From Phylloscopus collybita (Eukaryota; Chordata; Aves; Passeriformes; Phylloscopidae), in assembly GCA_027886175.1 (NCBI GenBank), contig JAJNNQ010000009.1, positions 19,193,501 to 19,257,500 on the forward strand: 64,000 nucleotides of DNA, given 5' to 3'. The translations under genes were made by a program, and so were the position numbers. Under the pieces are notes generated by a model. The model had not been told where the DNA came from. It made no database searches and worked only from the letters and a program-made list of their open reading frames with translations. This document shows positions 49,565 through 62,859 of this stretch, one piece after another; within the stretch, counting starts at the first letter, position 1, and each line of letters starts with the position of its first letter.

Positions 49565-51080
49565 ACCCTAGTTTGACAAATTGTTCAAAAACTAAACTTA
49601 TTAAACACCAAAAAAACCCTCTTTTTTTTTTCTTTTTATCAACAAGTTTAATTTAACATTTCAAAATGCAAATGCATTTAAATATACTCATACTGACATA
49701 TTTTAAGATGAAAATATTATTTAGAGTATTACTGGATATTCCACACACATGTTAGTTCAAATATCCATTTCTAGCAATAGTTAAAGGTAGTTAACCTTGT
49801 ACTTTTGACACAGAGAACACAAGATGACATTGAAAAATATATTGAACCTAATTTTTTATACCCATCTACATTGCCACATTTAAAGGCATATGTTAGCAAT
49901 GTTCCATTTTGCTCTGAATGACTCAGATTAAAAAAAATATTAAATTCTGATTCAAAAGTGAAATTAGAATTCTGATTTTCTTATTCTTCTACTTCAGTTG
50001 TTAAGCAGTTTTGTGAGCAATTAACATGTTCAAGGAATATGCTAATACACTGTATTACCCTACTGCTTAATTATCTATTTCTGATAGATTTGGGCACCTT
50101 GAAGGTTTGAGATCCCAGTGTAGCTGGAAGGGAGTTCCCATTCTAATGATTGATTTAATAAATGGGTGAATTGATTACTGACTGTGAATATGTGTGCTGC
50201 ATCAGGGAGTTGGGCAGAATGTAGTGTTTTTTTCAGACTGCAGTAAGAAAAACTGGGCAGTAAATAGTGAAGTAGAATTGGAAGCTGGAAGAAAAATATA
50301 GACAGTAAATCACATGCCATCAATTGCTGAGAGCCCCAATGTTTCCCAGCATCAGACAGAATCCAAATGAATTCCCATGATACACTCTACATACTCCATC
50401 CATGGAAAGGTTCTTTGTCTCTCCTCTGCTGTGATTCTGTGGAACAAACCAAACCATGTGTCTTCTACTGACAGATAGGAATGCTCTCTCTTTCATGCTA
50501 TCCACTAGAGTGCAATGCAGTCCATCCACTATGGGGTTGTTGCCTAGTAACAAAAGGAAAAAATCCTTACAACAGGATTAAAGTGGTAGGATAAAAATGC
50601 AATTCTTTAACAAAAGCTTTCAGGTGTTCAAAATATGGCATTGTGCATGCACAAAATCAGATTAATACAATTTTTATAAAGTTAATCAATTATTATACCT
50701 AGCAGGTACATCCAAGAGGAGATTCAGTTGACCCCTTGGGTCTATCCCTTGGAATAGTTTCAGGGGCTTCTTTGCCTTATTTCTTGTTACATTCTCTCAG
50801 ATTCTGGTTGCAAAACAAAGTGTCCTTATTAGAGGTTCCCTTCTTGAAAATAAGACTAAACAGCAATTCAGAAATGTATTAGTAAGGAATTAGATAAACT
50901 ATGGAAAAGGGTAGGAAAAGTACTGGAAGTTATATCACTGTATATTAAGAATCTATAAAGCTACAAATACGAAAAATGTTTTAAATCTTTAGGCATCAGG
51001 AGATGCCATTCCAGCATGTTCTGGAGGAGCGTATGTGGATATAAATATCAGTTACTCATGCTAACATATGGGCTCCTCAA
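49565..51080. other. AT-rich non-coding stretch
   Basis: No gene or recognised repeat. Confidence 0.45.
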
Positions 51081-51084
51081 TATC

Positions 51085-51300
51085 AGATTAGATTGCAGAA
51101 AAAATTTCATCACCAGAGGTTTATAAAGCATTGGAACAGATTGATTGGGAAGTGGTTGAGTTATGATCCCTGGAGATATTTAAAAGATGTGTAGATGTGA
51201 CTACAGGGACATAGTTTAGTGGTGGACTTGGCAATGTTAGGTTACTGGTTGGACTCAATGGTCTTAAAGGCCTTTCCAATGTAAGTTGTTCTGCGATTAA
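51085..51300 (+). mobile_element. CR1 LINE fragment, 3' end, sense
   Basis: 'AGCATTGGAACAGATTGATT', 'GATCCCTGGAGATATTTAAA', 'TTTAGTGGTGGACTTGGCAA' and 'GGTTGGACTCAATGGTCTTA' are the characteristic CR1 3' words in sense order, ending at TTCTGCGATTAAAT, a decayed terminus. It is strongly 5'-truncated. Confidence 0.93.
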
Positions 51301-51304
51301 ATAT

Positions 51305-54300
51305 TCCCTCTCAGGTCCTGAATAAATGCTCACTAGCTTATCAAATTTGCTTTTTTGCTCTTAAAGCCCCTCTTTGATATTCAGATCTGGTAATATGACT
51401 ACAGAAAAAACCCAAACATCTCAACATGCATTTGTCTATGGGAATGTGGACAAAAAGGACAAAACCATAGTTTTACATCAACAATAAAACATACAGCACA
51501 AAATTTTCTACACTTGTACACAACTATGAGGAAACAATATTATTAAATTATTAGACATTAATATTACAAACATGAATTTTGTTTCTATAATTTTATATTA
51601 GTTTTTAAACCTATGTAAATAATTGCAATATTAAAGGTAGTCGGGAACAAATAAAACATTACATTTAAGAAATGCTAATTCAAATTTGATTGTAATTAGA
51701 TATCCCTTGTTTCAAGTAGACAAAGAAAAAAAAGAAACAAGCAACAAGAAATAAAAAATAATCCTAATTTCTCATAGTCACTGCAGTTTAATTTCTCAAC
51801 AAGTCATTATTTGAAAAAAATAAGTTATAAGACTAAAAGTATGAACCAATTTTTCCTCAGCCTATCAAATTGGAAATAAGAAAAATATTTAGGAACATTT
51901 CAATAAAATTTAATAATTGAATATTGAGAGAGGACATATATAAGGGCAAGAAACACATTTTAAAAATGTTTTAATATTTAAAGACATGACTTTTAAAGGA
52001 ATTTGCATGTTTTAAAAATACTTCTTTTATCCCAATAACTGATTTTCTGAAGGTGTTTAATATTCATTAACTTAAGCAAACTTTAAAAAAATAGGTAAGA
52101 AATCTAAATGTTTTAGGTGTTTTTTTTAACCTACTTAATTTTTTTGCCATCTTTTAGGATGCAATTAAATGAAGAATTGACTTGTATTATCAAATGTGAT
52201 TTGAAAATCTCATTTCTCCACCAAAGAAAAAGTCTATAATTTAAACATTATACTGAAGAAAAGAATCTGACTAATTTATTCATCAGAAAGAACTGTGACC
52301 ACATCTACTTAAAAAGAGACAGCATATTCTGAAATTTCCTTTGGAACACGTATAGCAGCTATTTCATCTTTAGAGAGCACTGTTCTTAGGATTTGGTCTT
52401 GCAAGACAATGGGGGGCTAGTTACATGAAACAAACTGGATCATCTTCAAATAATTTTTATAGTTCTCTTACAAACTTAACCTTAAAAAGTGATGTGATTT
52501 CACAAAGAAGAGTGGAAAATTGTGTGTCACGCTTCCTTAAAACAGCTGAAGGCTTACTGCCAGAAAGAACTGTGATCAGAAATGTTTGACAGGCTCTGTG
52601 GTTAGGGAGTATTTGCTAAACTGTGTTTCCTTCCTTCAGTGTTGTGCTTCAGTATTCATAAAGTGACAATGCAGAGGTGGCTTTGTGGGGAGAAAAAAAA
52701 AAAGATGGAAAAAAAGACAGTAAGTTCTAATGACACAAAATATAAGACAGCTTCCATATTTCCTTGTACAAGAAACAGGCATTTAAATTAATACACATTT
52801 TTGTCTTCTTCCTGCAATCAACTCTGTGCTGAGAAGCTATTTGTAAATAAGTTAATAAGCCAGCTGATCAACTTGGTGACATTAAAAATATGTCATCATA
52901 AAGAATTTTATTTATAAAGAAAACATTAATCCAAACCTATTTTAAAAATAAGATTTATCTTTCCATTGGTTTAGCACAAGAACCATAATGCTGTAGACTC
53001 TGAATGCTGTACACAAGAAACAAGGTAAAAAAACAAGACTAATTTCTAATGAAAATTGTTAAAGGTAAATCTAGGGTTTTGTGGTTTAAAACTATTGTAC
53101 TAATTTATTTCCATAACTTATTTCTTCTGAGTTCCTTTTATTTTCACCCTAAGTCTTATAGAGAGGGCTCCCTTCTGCTCTCTCCCTACCTAGTTTCCAA
53201 ACTTTTGAGGTGGTATTTTATTTTATGAAGGTGTATGGTGTTTAAAATGCTCAGTAAGAGAGAAAAGTGGAAGAAATGGGAGAAATGTGTCTGGATTGTT
53301 TGGACTAGATTTGGGGAGAGTTAACCAATTCATGACAGAAACAAAAAGCATCCAGTACACGTGGCAGTGGGCACAATAAGACGTGTAAAGTCAAGTCAGC
53401 TTCTGAAGACTGGGGTTTTTCCATTTAAGGTAGCTCTGAGAATTATTTTTCTGGCAGAACAAAGCTCAGTCTAGACTTCTCAAGCAAAAACCGTGTCTGC
53501 ATATAAAGCTGGTAGTAAGTCTGTGCAATTACACTGTCTCTCAGTAGGGCTTGTTATTGTGAGCTTCGAGTTGCACTGGCCACAGTTATATTTTGCTGAA
53601 GTACCCTGGAGCACCAAGGTAGCAAACTCCTGTCCATTTAGAATTCATAGCATAGAATCATCTCCTGAGGATGTCTACAAAGTAATTGTTAGCATATATC
53701 AGGTTGTTTTGACCAATTTGCCTTCAGATATTTTTTTCAAAGGAAAGAGCTGACTCCCTTTTTGTCAGATGGCAGTGTGTCCTTATGTGAAAAATTTCTT
53801 GCTCTTTATAGCACTATTTTGTTGTTAAATAGAGAGGGAAGAAAAAGACTTCTAGATATGGCAAAAGAGTGAGTAAAAAGATAACAAAAACTTAAAGAAA
53901 AACGATGACATTAAAACAGATGTTGTAGAAAGGAAACAACTTTTTTTTATATTTGAAATTATAGCTTAAAATAGATCTTGATAATTGTTTTACATATTAA
54001 ATTGAAGTGCTTGAATTATGCTAACATCTCCCTCAAACAATGCTAGCTATCTGGAAAACATTAAGATCTCAATATTGAAGCAAAGCAAACAAAATAAGGA
54101 ATATTTTCACTGAAAGACAAAACCATATGTATGGGTTTTTTCCACACATTTTTCAACTATCCCCAAATTACAGTTTTTGGAAAATAAATTGGATACGTTT
54201 GCAACACCCTTAAAAATAGGCACATTTAACTTATGTATTGAATAACACCTGTTATCCCTAGAACACTCTTGATATAAAATTTGTTGGATTTTATGGTTCT

Positions 54301-55765
54301 GGTTGGCTTTTTGGTTTATACAAGGCTATTAGAATACTTTATGCAGAGATGTAAAATTTTAGTCTTATCCTTTGTAAATTGGTATAAAATGCAGGGTTTT
54401 TTGATATCTAGAGCCTAGCAGAATGTCTTTGTATTTTTTTTTCCATTCAACTGTACTTCTAAATGTTTTTATATTGTGCTTTGCTCTTAGTATGACATCA
54501 GCAAGGAATTATTCTCTGTTTCATCTCATAAAATTTGTTAATTTGGTTGGAGTACATACGAAGATATACAGGTATAGGTTATAGAGCTCATCAAGAGCAT
54601 GTTCTTAAATCATCATCACAAATGTTAAAAAAAAACCAAAACAAAACCACCATAGTATTTTCTTTGAGAAATAGACTCTTTGAAAAATGTCATATGGAAA
54701 TAGTAGTTTACCTGTTCTCTTCTTTGGGGGTCATGGTGCTTTTTAGCCCAAGTCAGTGTTGTCAATAATATTTGACAAGGCATTCTCCTTGAAGTTTAGA
54801 GAAAACTACATAGGAAGAAAACACTAAGTTTCAGATTATTTTGATTTTATATTCTTTGGGTGTACCAGGATGTATTTTCTTTATATAAAAGTATTTTATT
54901 TCTGTCTTATTAAACCCCATCATTTTTACCAAAGGGGAAAGAAAAAAAAGGCTCTCAAAGATTGAAGCTGGTGCACAAATATCCATCAATGTCATTGTAA
55001 TATGATCTTACTTGAATAGCTGAATCAGCATCTAAAAATGTAATTTGAAATAACATCAATTATATACACAGCTTCCTCAGTGTTTAGGAATTGGTAAAAT
55101 TATAATTAATACAGTGATATATGTGTTAGCTGCTCCACCGGCAATTCAGGAAATGTTATTTTTTAATATTGGAAAACTTCTAACCTATTTACATTCTTCA
55201 AATATTTATATGAATGTTTGTTTTCTTTGAAAGGTTGCAGCATTGTAGCTAGTTTAAAAATATAATAAAAATCTCTCCAAAGGTCAGCATGTCATTTTTA
55301 TTCTTTTTTTATGCCAAGTGTCTGTGGGTGCATTCGCTTAAGGGCCAGTTCCTATTTCTTTTTCTCCAACTCAACAAGTGCTGGGTTTTTTTCAGCATGG
55401 ATACTTTATTTATTATCAATTATCAACTAAAAATATCAAGTGAACTGATCATTACATAGGTTTTCTGCATCTAATTTCTTCAAAAGAGAGGAACAGGGGA
55501 GGGAAGTATAACTAGAGACACAAGGGTTTCAGACATAACCAATTTCCTCAAGCAGTTCATAGAAAATATCCAGTATGCCACAGACCTAGTCTTACACAAT
55601 CTAAGTTCATCTGAGGAATATCTCTGCTTCCTCTGTGTTGAAAGTAAAATAGGACAGCAAGTTAAAAGCAAAACATACTCTTGATTGATTGCTCAAGAAT
55701 TGCTAATCAGGCAATTCTTAAAACATTGTTAATATTGAATTTTTGATTTATCAATGAAATATTTG
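51305..55765. other. AT-rich non-coding stretch
   Basis: About 4.5 kb without a recognised gene or mobile element. A 15-nt word, CAGAAAGAACTGTGA, occurs at 52284 and 52561. An 86-codon frame at 53493-53753 starts with GTG and has no recognisable product. Confidence 0.5.
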
Positions 55766-55771
55766 ATTTCT

Positions 55772-55957
55772 TGGTAGCACGTTTTCACAGTGCTACCACC
55801 AGCCTGGCTGAGGAGCTTGTCTGTGTCCTGTTGTGGGTCTCTTGAGGCCAGCTGGAGCCAACTGGAACCAGCTGTGCCAGGCACGGGGCAAGCCCAGCCT
55901 CTCTTCACAAAGGCTGACCTGCAGCCAGCCCCCACTGCCATGGCCACCCAACACACA
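55772..55957 (-). mobile_element. Short TSD-flanked GC-rich element (possible mini-LTR)
   Basis: A 186-bp GC-rich patch in AT-rich surroundings. The plus strand starts TGGTAGCACG and ends CCACCCAACACACA; the minus strand would begin TGTGTGTTGGGTGGCC. ATTTC occurs at 55766-55770 and again at 55958-55962, next to both ends apart from one extra T on the left, consistent with a 5-bp target-site duplication. A perfect 8-bp stem (GGTAGCAC at 55773-55780, GTGCTACC at 55790-55797) sits at the left end. Short frames cover it on both strands but no product is recognisable. It could be a deleted LTR or another small insertion. Confidence 0.4.
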
Positions 55958-55964
55958 ATTTCAT

Positions 55965-58900
55965 ACTCTCTAAATTAAAACTAGGCTGGTTTTCTATAAC
56001 TGTTATTGCAGTTTTCTGTGACATTATATAACATTCTTGGTTCTTTAGATATTGGACTTTCACATACATTATCTTTACCTGCTGGTTTAAACAGGCAGTG
56101 ATCTGTCTTCTGCACACTTCCAAACCTTCACTACCTTTTTTCCAAAATATATATCAGATTACTTAGGTCACAGGCAAAGATTGCATTCTTCCTAAGCCAC
56201 CAAAACTGTGATCTTACAAAAATTGCTAGGTGGCTGCCACCTTTCTATTAGACCAATAATCTAGAATGTATCTGAACTGCAGTCATGGAGAAAAGACACT
56301 TAAAGCCACCATTAATACATGTGAGAAGCTTCCCCTTTAGAAAGGAGGGAAAAAATTCAAGTGTTAGAAACGCTGTAGGATTTTAGGAATGGTAAAGGAT
56401 CTGCTAAAGTTTATTTCTTTCTTTTGTTCTAACAAGATATTAAATCTTCAAGCCTTATATGTGGCAAATACTTGCTGTAACCTACTCATTAGCACTCTTC
56501 TTTGGTGTGGAAAATGCATGATCCTTTCCTTATTTGTTAATTTATAAACGTTTTTTGTAACATTATCTCATGAAGGTTCCCATGATGAATAAGATGGAAA
56601 GATTAAATGTATAATAATCTTGATCCTCTAACATTCAGCTGGAATGGATTTCCATATTAGTTGATCCTAGGCTGTAAATCTCACCATGCTAATCATATTG
56701 CACAGATGAAAATGTCGATTTTTTAGCATTAAAACTGTACTTCTGACTTACACAATTCTAATTTATCTCATGTAAAAGGACTTGTGTCTCACCAAACATA
56801 ATAAATGAGCCTTTTCATAAGGTTGTGTACTCTCAAAACAGAAAGGCAAGACAGAACAGAGCTGGGTTAAGGCGCAGACTGAAAGAAAGAGGATAACAAA
56901 AATTAGATTATTAATTATGGGTGATGACTTTAAAGTGTCACATTAATGTTTTGTTTTGTTTTGTTTTTGAGGTTTTTTAAGCACTAATATGCAGTTTATA
57001 AATAAATGTTATATATAAACTTAAGACTTTAGTCTAAAAAAAATCTGAATTAAATTTTTATTGAAATTATTAAACCAAATAAACTTAAATATCTACATTT
57101 CCCTAATAATATGAGTTAAATTTATTTCATTTATTTCTTTTTAATGCCCATAGAAAAATAATGTGAATCATGACTGGTCTGGTAAACAGATCATGTCTCA
57201 GAGTGGGACATCCTTCTTTCAGTATGGACAATATATCACCTGGTTACAAGAATTATAATACTAATAAAAATCATAAAATTAGAATTACTGGTAAAGGTGT
57301 TTTTCTTACTGAAAGTCTGTATTAAAAACAACTGACCTTTGATTCCTAGATTCTGCTGCAATAGGTATTCCTGCTACTATTACAGTTTATTTTCAAAGAA
57401 AATGAAAATGTCTTGGAAATATAAATTAAAGCTGGACATAATGAAAATATGAAATTCATCCCTAAAATAACCATGAATTTACTTTATTAGGTTTAGACTC
57501 TTTCTTAAGACTGATTATCAATAAAATCTTAGCACTTGTTTCCAGCCATATCTGTAAATGAGTCTGAGTAATATCCTTTTGTCCATATAATGACATCCTA
57601 GCAGACAGTATGTTCTGTGGTATTCTTGGACTGCGTTTTGTTCACCTGTGAGTTTAGCCTTGACTGAACACATTTTTGCTGACGTGGACCTGGGATAAGG
57701 CGTACCACATGCAAACTAAATTTGCCCAAGTTGTGGAAGGGATTTGCTTTAACTAGCAGTTGCTAGTTTCTTTCTTTCATTCTTTCTTTTGACAGGCAGA
57801 TTTAGACCTTTATAAAATACACAAGATGGTCATGGCAGTGACCTACACTATGCTGGATCACCCTGTAATAGCCTTAGCAAAACAAAAATGCTATCATTTC
57901 ATTGTCAAAATGGTGAGCTCTGAGGCCAACATTCACATGAAAGCCAGAAAAAAAATTCAGTGTTTGCTGCTAATCTCATAAGAGCAAACAAAAGGTTCTA
58001 TTTTGTTTTTCTTCATCTTCGCAAATTTTAAAATGTATGTGAGATTATACCATGAGTAAAAGGTAGAGGAATGTCAGCAACTGATAATAAGAAAGGGATG
58101 CATACACCTATATATTCTGCTAATTCAAACTTACTTCCCAATGGCTTAGCAGAATATCAGAAAAGTGTTGCAGTTAATAGACATCCATAACAGAGACGCA
58201 CAAAAAATACAATGCAAAGAAAAGGTAAACAAAACAGTCAAGCATAAGATGTCATAATTTTTTATTGCTGGTTTTCAGAAAAATGGAAACAGCACAAAGG
58301 AAAATAGCTTAAAATTTTCATACACATAGCTATGTGAAACTTCACTGCCCATAGTAAAATAGACAAAATAGATACAAACTTCAGTGAAAGTATTTTCCAT
58401 ATACATTTATTTCTTTGAGAGGTTCAGTGAACAAAGAGGTAGAACGCTTCTCAGTGTCTGTGAATGTTTTCTAAAATGTCTCTGCAAGAGCTCTTGATAG
58501 CATTATAGACTGAAATACCTGACATTCAAAGTAGAAGCAGTGTAAAATAAGAATGGGAAATATAGAATTAATTATATATTATTGTGATCCAATTTTTTTC
58601 CCATAAGTAAGAATCCTGTTAGATTTGCTTTACTTGAAAAAAGGGTGAAAGATTTAGATTTTTTTAGTCTTTTGATGTTGGTACTGCATACAGGCTTTTT
58701 TATTGTAGCATACTTATAATTTTCTTATTTTTAAAACAAAAACAACAACAAAACACAAAAAAAGAAAGCAACAAAGCCTTAAGGTATTGCATACTAGGGG
58801 AAAAGGATTTACTTTAAACAGCAAAGTGGTTTAGAAATGTTCCGTATTCAAACTTTACTGCTTTATGGTTTTAAAACATTTTCAAACTGTATATAATAGG

Positions 58901-59600
58901 CATCTTAGGATAGAGGTTGTATATTCTCTGGACAATGTGACTTTCAAACATCAATTTGTTTTGGAAACCACTCTTGTCAAGTTATTGATCTCATCTATAT
59001 AATATTAACTCTGATTCTTTTGAATGAGAAATGATTCTGATATTTTTCAGAATATTTTTAATTCTTATCTCTGCTTGATTGCTGTTAATTAAATCTATGA
59101 AACTATTCCCCCTTTGTTAAAAGGGGAGTGAGACTATGTGTTACAGACTTATTTCTCTGACATCGTCAAATTTATTACAAATGCATTATAATCAGGATCA
59201 CAATGTCAAGGGAAAAAAAGGTATTCTCAAGTGAAAGCAGTTTTCAGACCTGTTCTAATTGTCTTTATTGGACTATTTCTTTCCCTTTATACCTGAAGAT
59301 TAGATTTATCCTAGAAGTTGTTACAAAAACTCACTGATGTTAGTCAAGTCACTCAAGACATTTTTAACAGTGTAGTCTTCATTTTCATGCTTCCTTGTTA
59401 GGCTTCAATTAAGAGTTTGATTTATTGAGGTATTAATTTTGAGTGAAAATTGGCAAACCTTGTATCTGAAAACTATTGGTTAGAGCCATAACTTTTAAGC
59501 ATTTCTTTAAATCTATGCTATTGAATCTCCATTTTGAAAGGATGGCACTTTCTAATATGTAACATTTTGAATGGCATGTTAGTTAAGTCAATTTTCTAAG
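55965..59600. other. AT-rich non-coding stretch
   Basis: Contains a (GTTTT)n-like tract at about 56947-56968 and a CTTT tract near 57768-57790. No gene or recognised mobile element. Confidence 0.5.
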
Positions 59601-59757
59601 AAAACAAAAACAAAAACAAAAACAAAAAAAACCCTAAGTCAGTGCTCCTCCACCCTCAAGACAAAAAATCCCAAAAAAACTAGAAAAACAGAAAGCAAAA
59701 ACAAAAATCAAAACAAACAAACAAAAAACCCCCAACCAACCAAACAAAAAAAAAGGA
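59601..59757. repeat. A/C-rich low-complexity block with (AAAAAC)n start
   Basis: AAAAAC units at 59601-59626, an interruption of mixed sequence, then A/C text including AAACAAACAAAC and CCCCCAACCAACC. It is directly followed by a pyrimidine tract. Confidence 0.9.
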
Positions 59758-59760
59758 AAC

Positions 59761-59849
59761 TGCTTGCTTGCTTGCTTTCTCTTTCTTTCCTTCTTTCCTT
59801 TTTTCCTTCTTTCCTTCTTTCTTTCCTTCCTTCTTTCCTTCTTCCCTTC
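59761..59849. repeat. Pyrimidine tract (TTGC)n to (CTTT/CCTT)n
   Basis: Four TGCT-type units followed by about 75 nt of almost pure C/T (CTTTC and CCTTCTTT words), directly abutting the A/C-rich block. Confidence 0.93.
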
Positions 59850-60059
59850 ATTTCCTATTGATCTGCATTAAAATGTATACAGCCTGGAGCATGAAAGCAC
59901 ATTAAGTCTGAGTGCTTTCTTAATTCTTATCCTGACTGGAAAGAGAAAAAATTGTTCTGAGAAGTAAATCTAAAGGACTTGCCAGGAAAAGATATTGAAG
60001 TATATTTTCATGGGGTTTTTGTTGTATTTGAGCCTTTATTGTTTTAATCTGCTTTAAAG

Positions 60060-60084
60060 AAAAAAAAAAAAAAAAAAAAAAAAA
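60060..60084. repeat. Poly(A), 25 nt
   Basis: Uninterrupted A25 run. Confidence 0.95.
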
Positions 60085-60654
60085 GCAACAAAGCAGAACA
60101 ACAAAAAAAACCTGACATATTTAGGGAGTTTGTGTTTTGAAACTTTTCCACCACACATTTATGCATGGAACTTACTTCACTTTGTGTCCTGGAATCCAGA
60201 ATTTTACGTATGAATACAAATAACTAAGCTAAAAGAGCATATTTCTATATTCACAATCTATAATTGAAATCATGTCAAAATGTTCAAAGTGCAAGAGGTT
60301 GTCTTTGACTCAGCAGGAACTTGAACTTTGGAGAAAAAGTTCTTAGTGGTTAAAAGCAAAACTTGTTATTTATTAATCCTTTTTTATCAATTTCTTTGAC
60401 CTTTAAGAACATCTGTCCAAACTCTGCACCTATAGTCAATCCTTAAATATTTCATTTGGGTTTGGTTTTTTTTTTTTCTAACTTATCTTACCTGAATTTT
60501 TAATTAATGACTGTTTATATCCTGCAGCTTCAAAATTGCCCCTGGATTGTTTTGGTGCAAAACTCCACAACAAATAATTAGAAATGTCCACATTATTAAT
60601 TGTAAATTGTTAGGGAAAATTGTGTCATGCATTGTCTTGGTATCATTGCAATTC

Positions 60655-60717
60655 TTTGAAAACATTCTATACAACAAATTCCTTTCCTCAGTTCTTCCAT
60701 GCTGAGTGAACAAAAAT
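60655..60717. repeat. Left member of a diverged repeat pair
   Basis: GAAAACATTCTATACAACAA and the following 40 bases align with 61949-62011 (GAAAGCATTCTATACAATAA...) at roughly 70-75% identity by eye. The family is unknown to me. Confidence 0.55.
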
Positions 60718-60738
60718 ACAGTGTAAGTATTTCTTAGT

Positions 60739-61385
60739 AATAGGTTGGAAAAGACCTTCAAGATAACAGAGTCCAACCTTTGACTAAAACCATCCTGTCA
60801 ACCAAATCATAGTGCTAAGTGTCACACCAGTTATTTCTTGAACACTTTTAGGGATGGTGACTCCACCACTTCCCTGGGAAGTCCATCCCAATGTTTGACA
60901 ATAATTTCAGTAAAAAATTCCTCCTGATGTCCAACCTGAACCTCTCCTGGTGCAGCTTGAGGTAATTTCCTCTCATCCTATCACTGGTTTCTGGGGAGAA
61001 GAGGCCAACCCCCACCTTCCTACACCCTCCCTTCAGGCAGTTGGAGAGAGTCGTAACACCTCTCCTAAGCCTCCTTTTCTTCAGGATAAACAATCCTGAC
61101 TCCATCAGCCATTCCTTATGTGACTCACTCTCTAGAGCCTTCACCAACTTCATCGCTCTTCTCTAAAAAATGCTTCAGCACCTCAATGCCTTTCTTGAAA
61201 TGAGGGGCCCAGAACTGGACACTGGACACAGCTCTTAAGGTGTGGCCTCACCAGTGATGAGTACAGGGAGGTAATCACTGCCCTGCTGTCCACACTGTCT
61301 TTGATATAAGCCAAGGTGCCTTTGGACTTCTTCGCCACCTGGGTACATTGCTGACTGAAATCTGATTGTCTGCTTACCATTTCAC
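60739..61385 (-). mobile_element. CR1 LINE fragment with readable ORF2 C-terminus
   Basis: On the minus strand two frames make up the end of CR1 ORF2. The first (61380-61183) holds SSLVRPHLKSCVQ, the conserved segment after the RT domain. The second (61153-60848) holds KLVKALESESHKEWLMESGL and [18 protein letters not shown], the typical C-terminal part. A frame change separates them, so the copy is dead, yet long runs remain readable, which suggests that it is among the less decayed CR1 copies here. The plus strand starts at TAATAGGTTGGAAAAGACC near the CR1 3' end. Confidence 0.93.
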
Positions 61386-61389
61386 CCTT

Positions 61390-62828
61390 TAAATAATTTA
61401 AATATAAAGAAAAACAAACAAATATAGAATTTTTACATGTTCATGACTAAGAAGACTATCATTGCTGTTCAGCATGTAAGTATTCACTGAGAGAAATCTT
61501 AAAGAACAACTGAACTTGGTTAGTTGCAAAGCCATATTTCTAAGCCTTCAAATATTATATCATGGAAATTATTCACAATATACAATTCTAAAACCAGTAA
61601 AAGAGTTTTACTGTATCCAAGCTCAAAATATAAGATGCCTCATAAATTCCATGGGGTTTCTTACTGGTTCTTTTTCTTATCATTTAAAGGACAAGATGTC
61701 CAGTTTGTTTGCTTGAAAATTTCTGGATGGTATTTAGAGACAGAATGCCAAGAATCCACCTCTACGTAGTTCTCCACTTGGAAAGTTTAAAATACCTCAT
61801 TTCATTCTGCTAGGGCCATTAGGATAGTAATATCTAGAAAACAGAATTATCCTCATCTATCATGATCTGACTAAACTATGAGTAATTTGATCACCTAGCT
61901 GATATTCAGGACATCGCCTTCCTTTCCCACAAGAGCTTTCCACATCCGAAAGCATTCTATACAATAAATTTCTGTTATCACTTCCTCCCTGCTGAAAGAG
62001 CAAATATGCATAAGAGCTTTCCACATCAAAAGGAGAAGTATTGTATGGACGTTTAAAGCACCTGCATCTAGCAAAAGGAACTTGGAGGTTTATCTTTCAT
62101 TTCCACATAAATATATTGCATTTTGGGGCTTGGGATTATTTTTAATATTTATTCTGTAAGGCCTGTTGTGGGTGACATCAGTGGAAAGGTCAAATATCAT
62201 ATGCTATCATAGTGATTGTCAGTAGCAGGAACAACGGAGATTTGAGCAGAAAATTATCCAGAGTTCCAAAGACTATAATTGTAGTAGACACAAGCTCTGA
62301 TATGGGAAGCACAGTTCAGTAATCATGCCTCAAAATAAAGACTTTTTTTTTTTAAGATCTTTGTTGGTGGAGAAACAAACAAAAAAGGCTGTTTCCAGAT
62401 TAAATGTTTTTGTGATGCTTCTATTTATTTTTCACATATGTCATAGCTAGAAAGTCATTAGGAATTGCCAAAAGATTGTGTTAACACGCCAGACTAGACA
62501 TGTTGGATCAGAAGGCTCCACCTCTCCCTCCTCTCAAATAACTTTACCAAAGATTTAAAATAATACTTTAAGAAAGGTATTGTCACTAAAATAGATTTAA
62601 CCCCAAATTGCATTGCTGCCTGTTAAAGAGGAGCATCTAAATTAGATGCTGCACAGCTAAAATTCTAAAGTATTTCCTTCCAGGAGAAAACAACTAGATA
62701 TGTTGCAATGCTTTTCCTTTAATTTGGATTTTCCATTAAAAAATCCTTCAAAGAAAAATACACCCCTGAAATGTGTTCAGACTGCACACTGAAACATCAT
62801 GGTTCCATTGCTCATATGTGTCCATTAG

Positions 62829-62830
<2 letters not shown>
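61390..62830. other. AT-rich non-coding stretch
   Basis: Contains the right member of the repeat pair and a 16-bp direct repeat (61931-61946, 62012-62027). No gene recognised. Confidence 0.5.
61949..62011. repeat. Right member of a diverged repeat pair
   Basis: Aligns with 60655-60717. It is itself bracketed by a 16-bp direct repeat AAGAGCTTTCCACATC at 61931-61946 and 62012-62027. Confidence 0.55.

Positions 62831-62831
<1 letters not shown>

Positions 62832-62859
<28 letters not shown>
62832..62859. repeat. Poly(T), 28 nt
   Basis: Uninterrupted T28, the longest homopolymer in the window. Confidence 0.96.

Noticed and set aside
53493..53753. 86-codon plus-strand frame
   Set aside because: It starts at GTG, has no splice-site or domain support, and its length is expected by chance.
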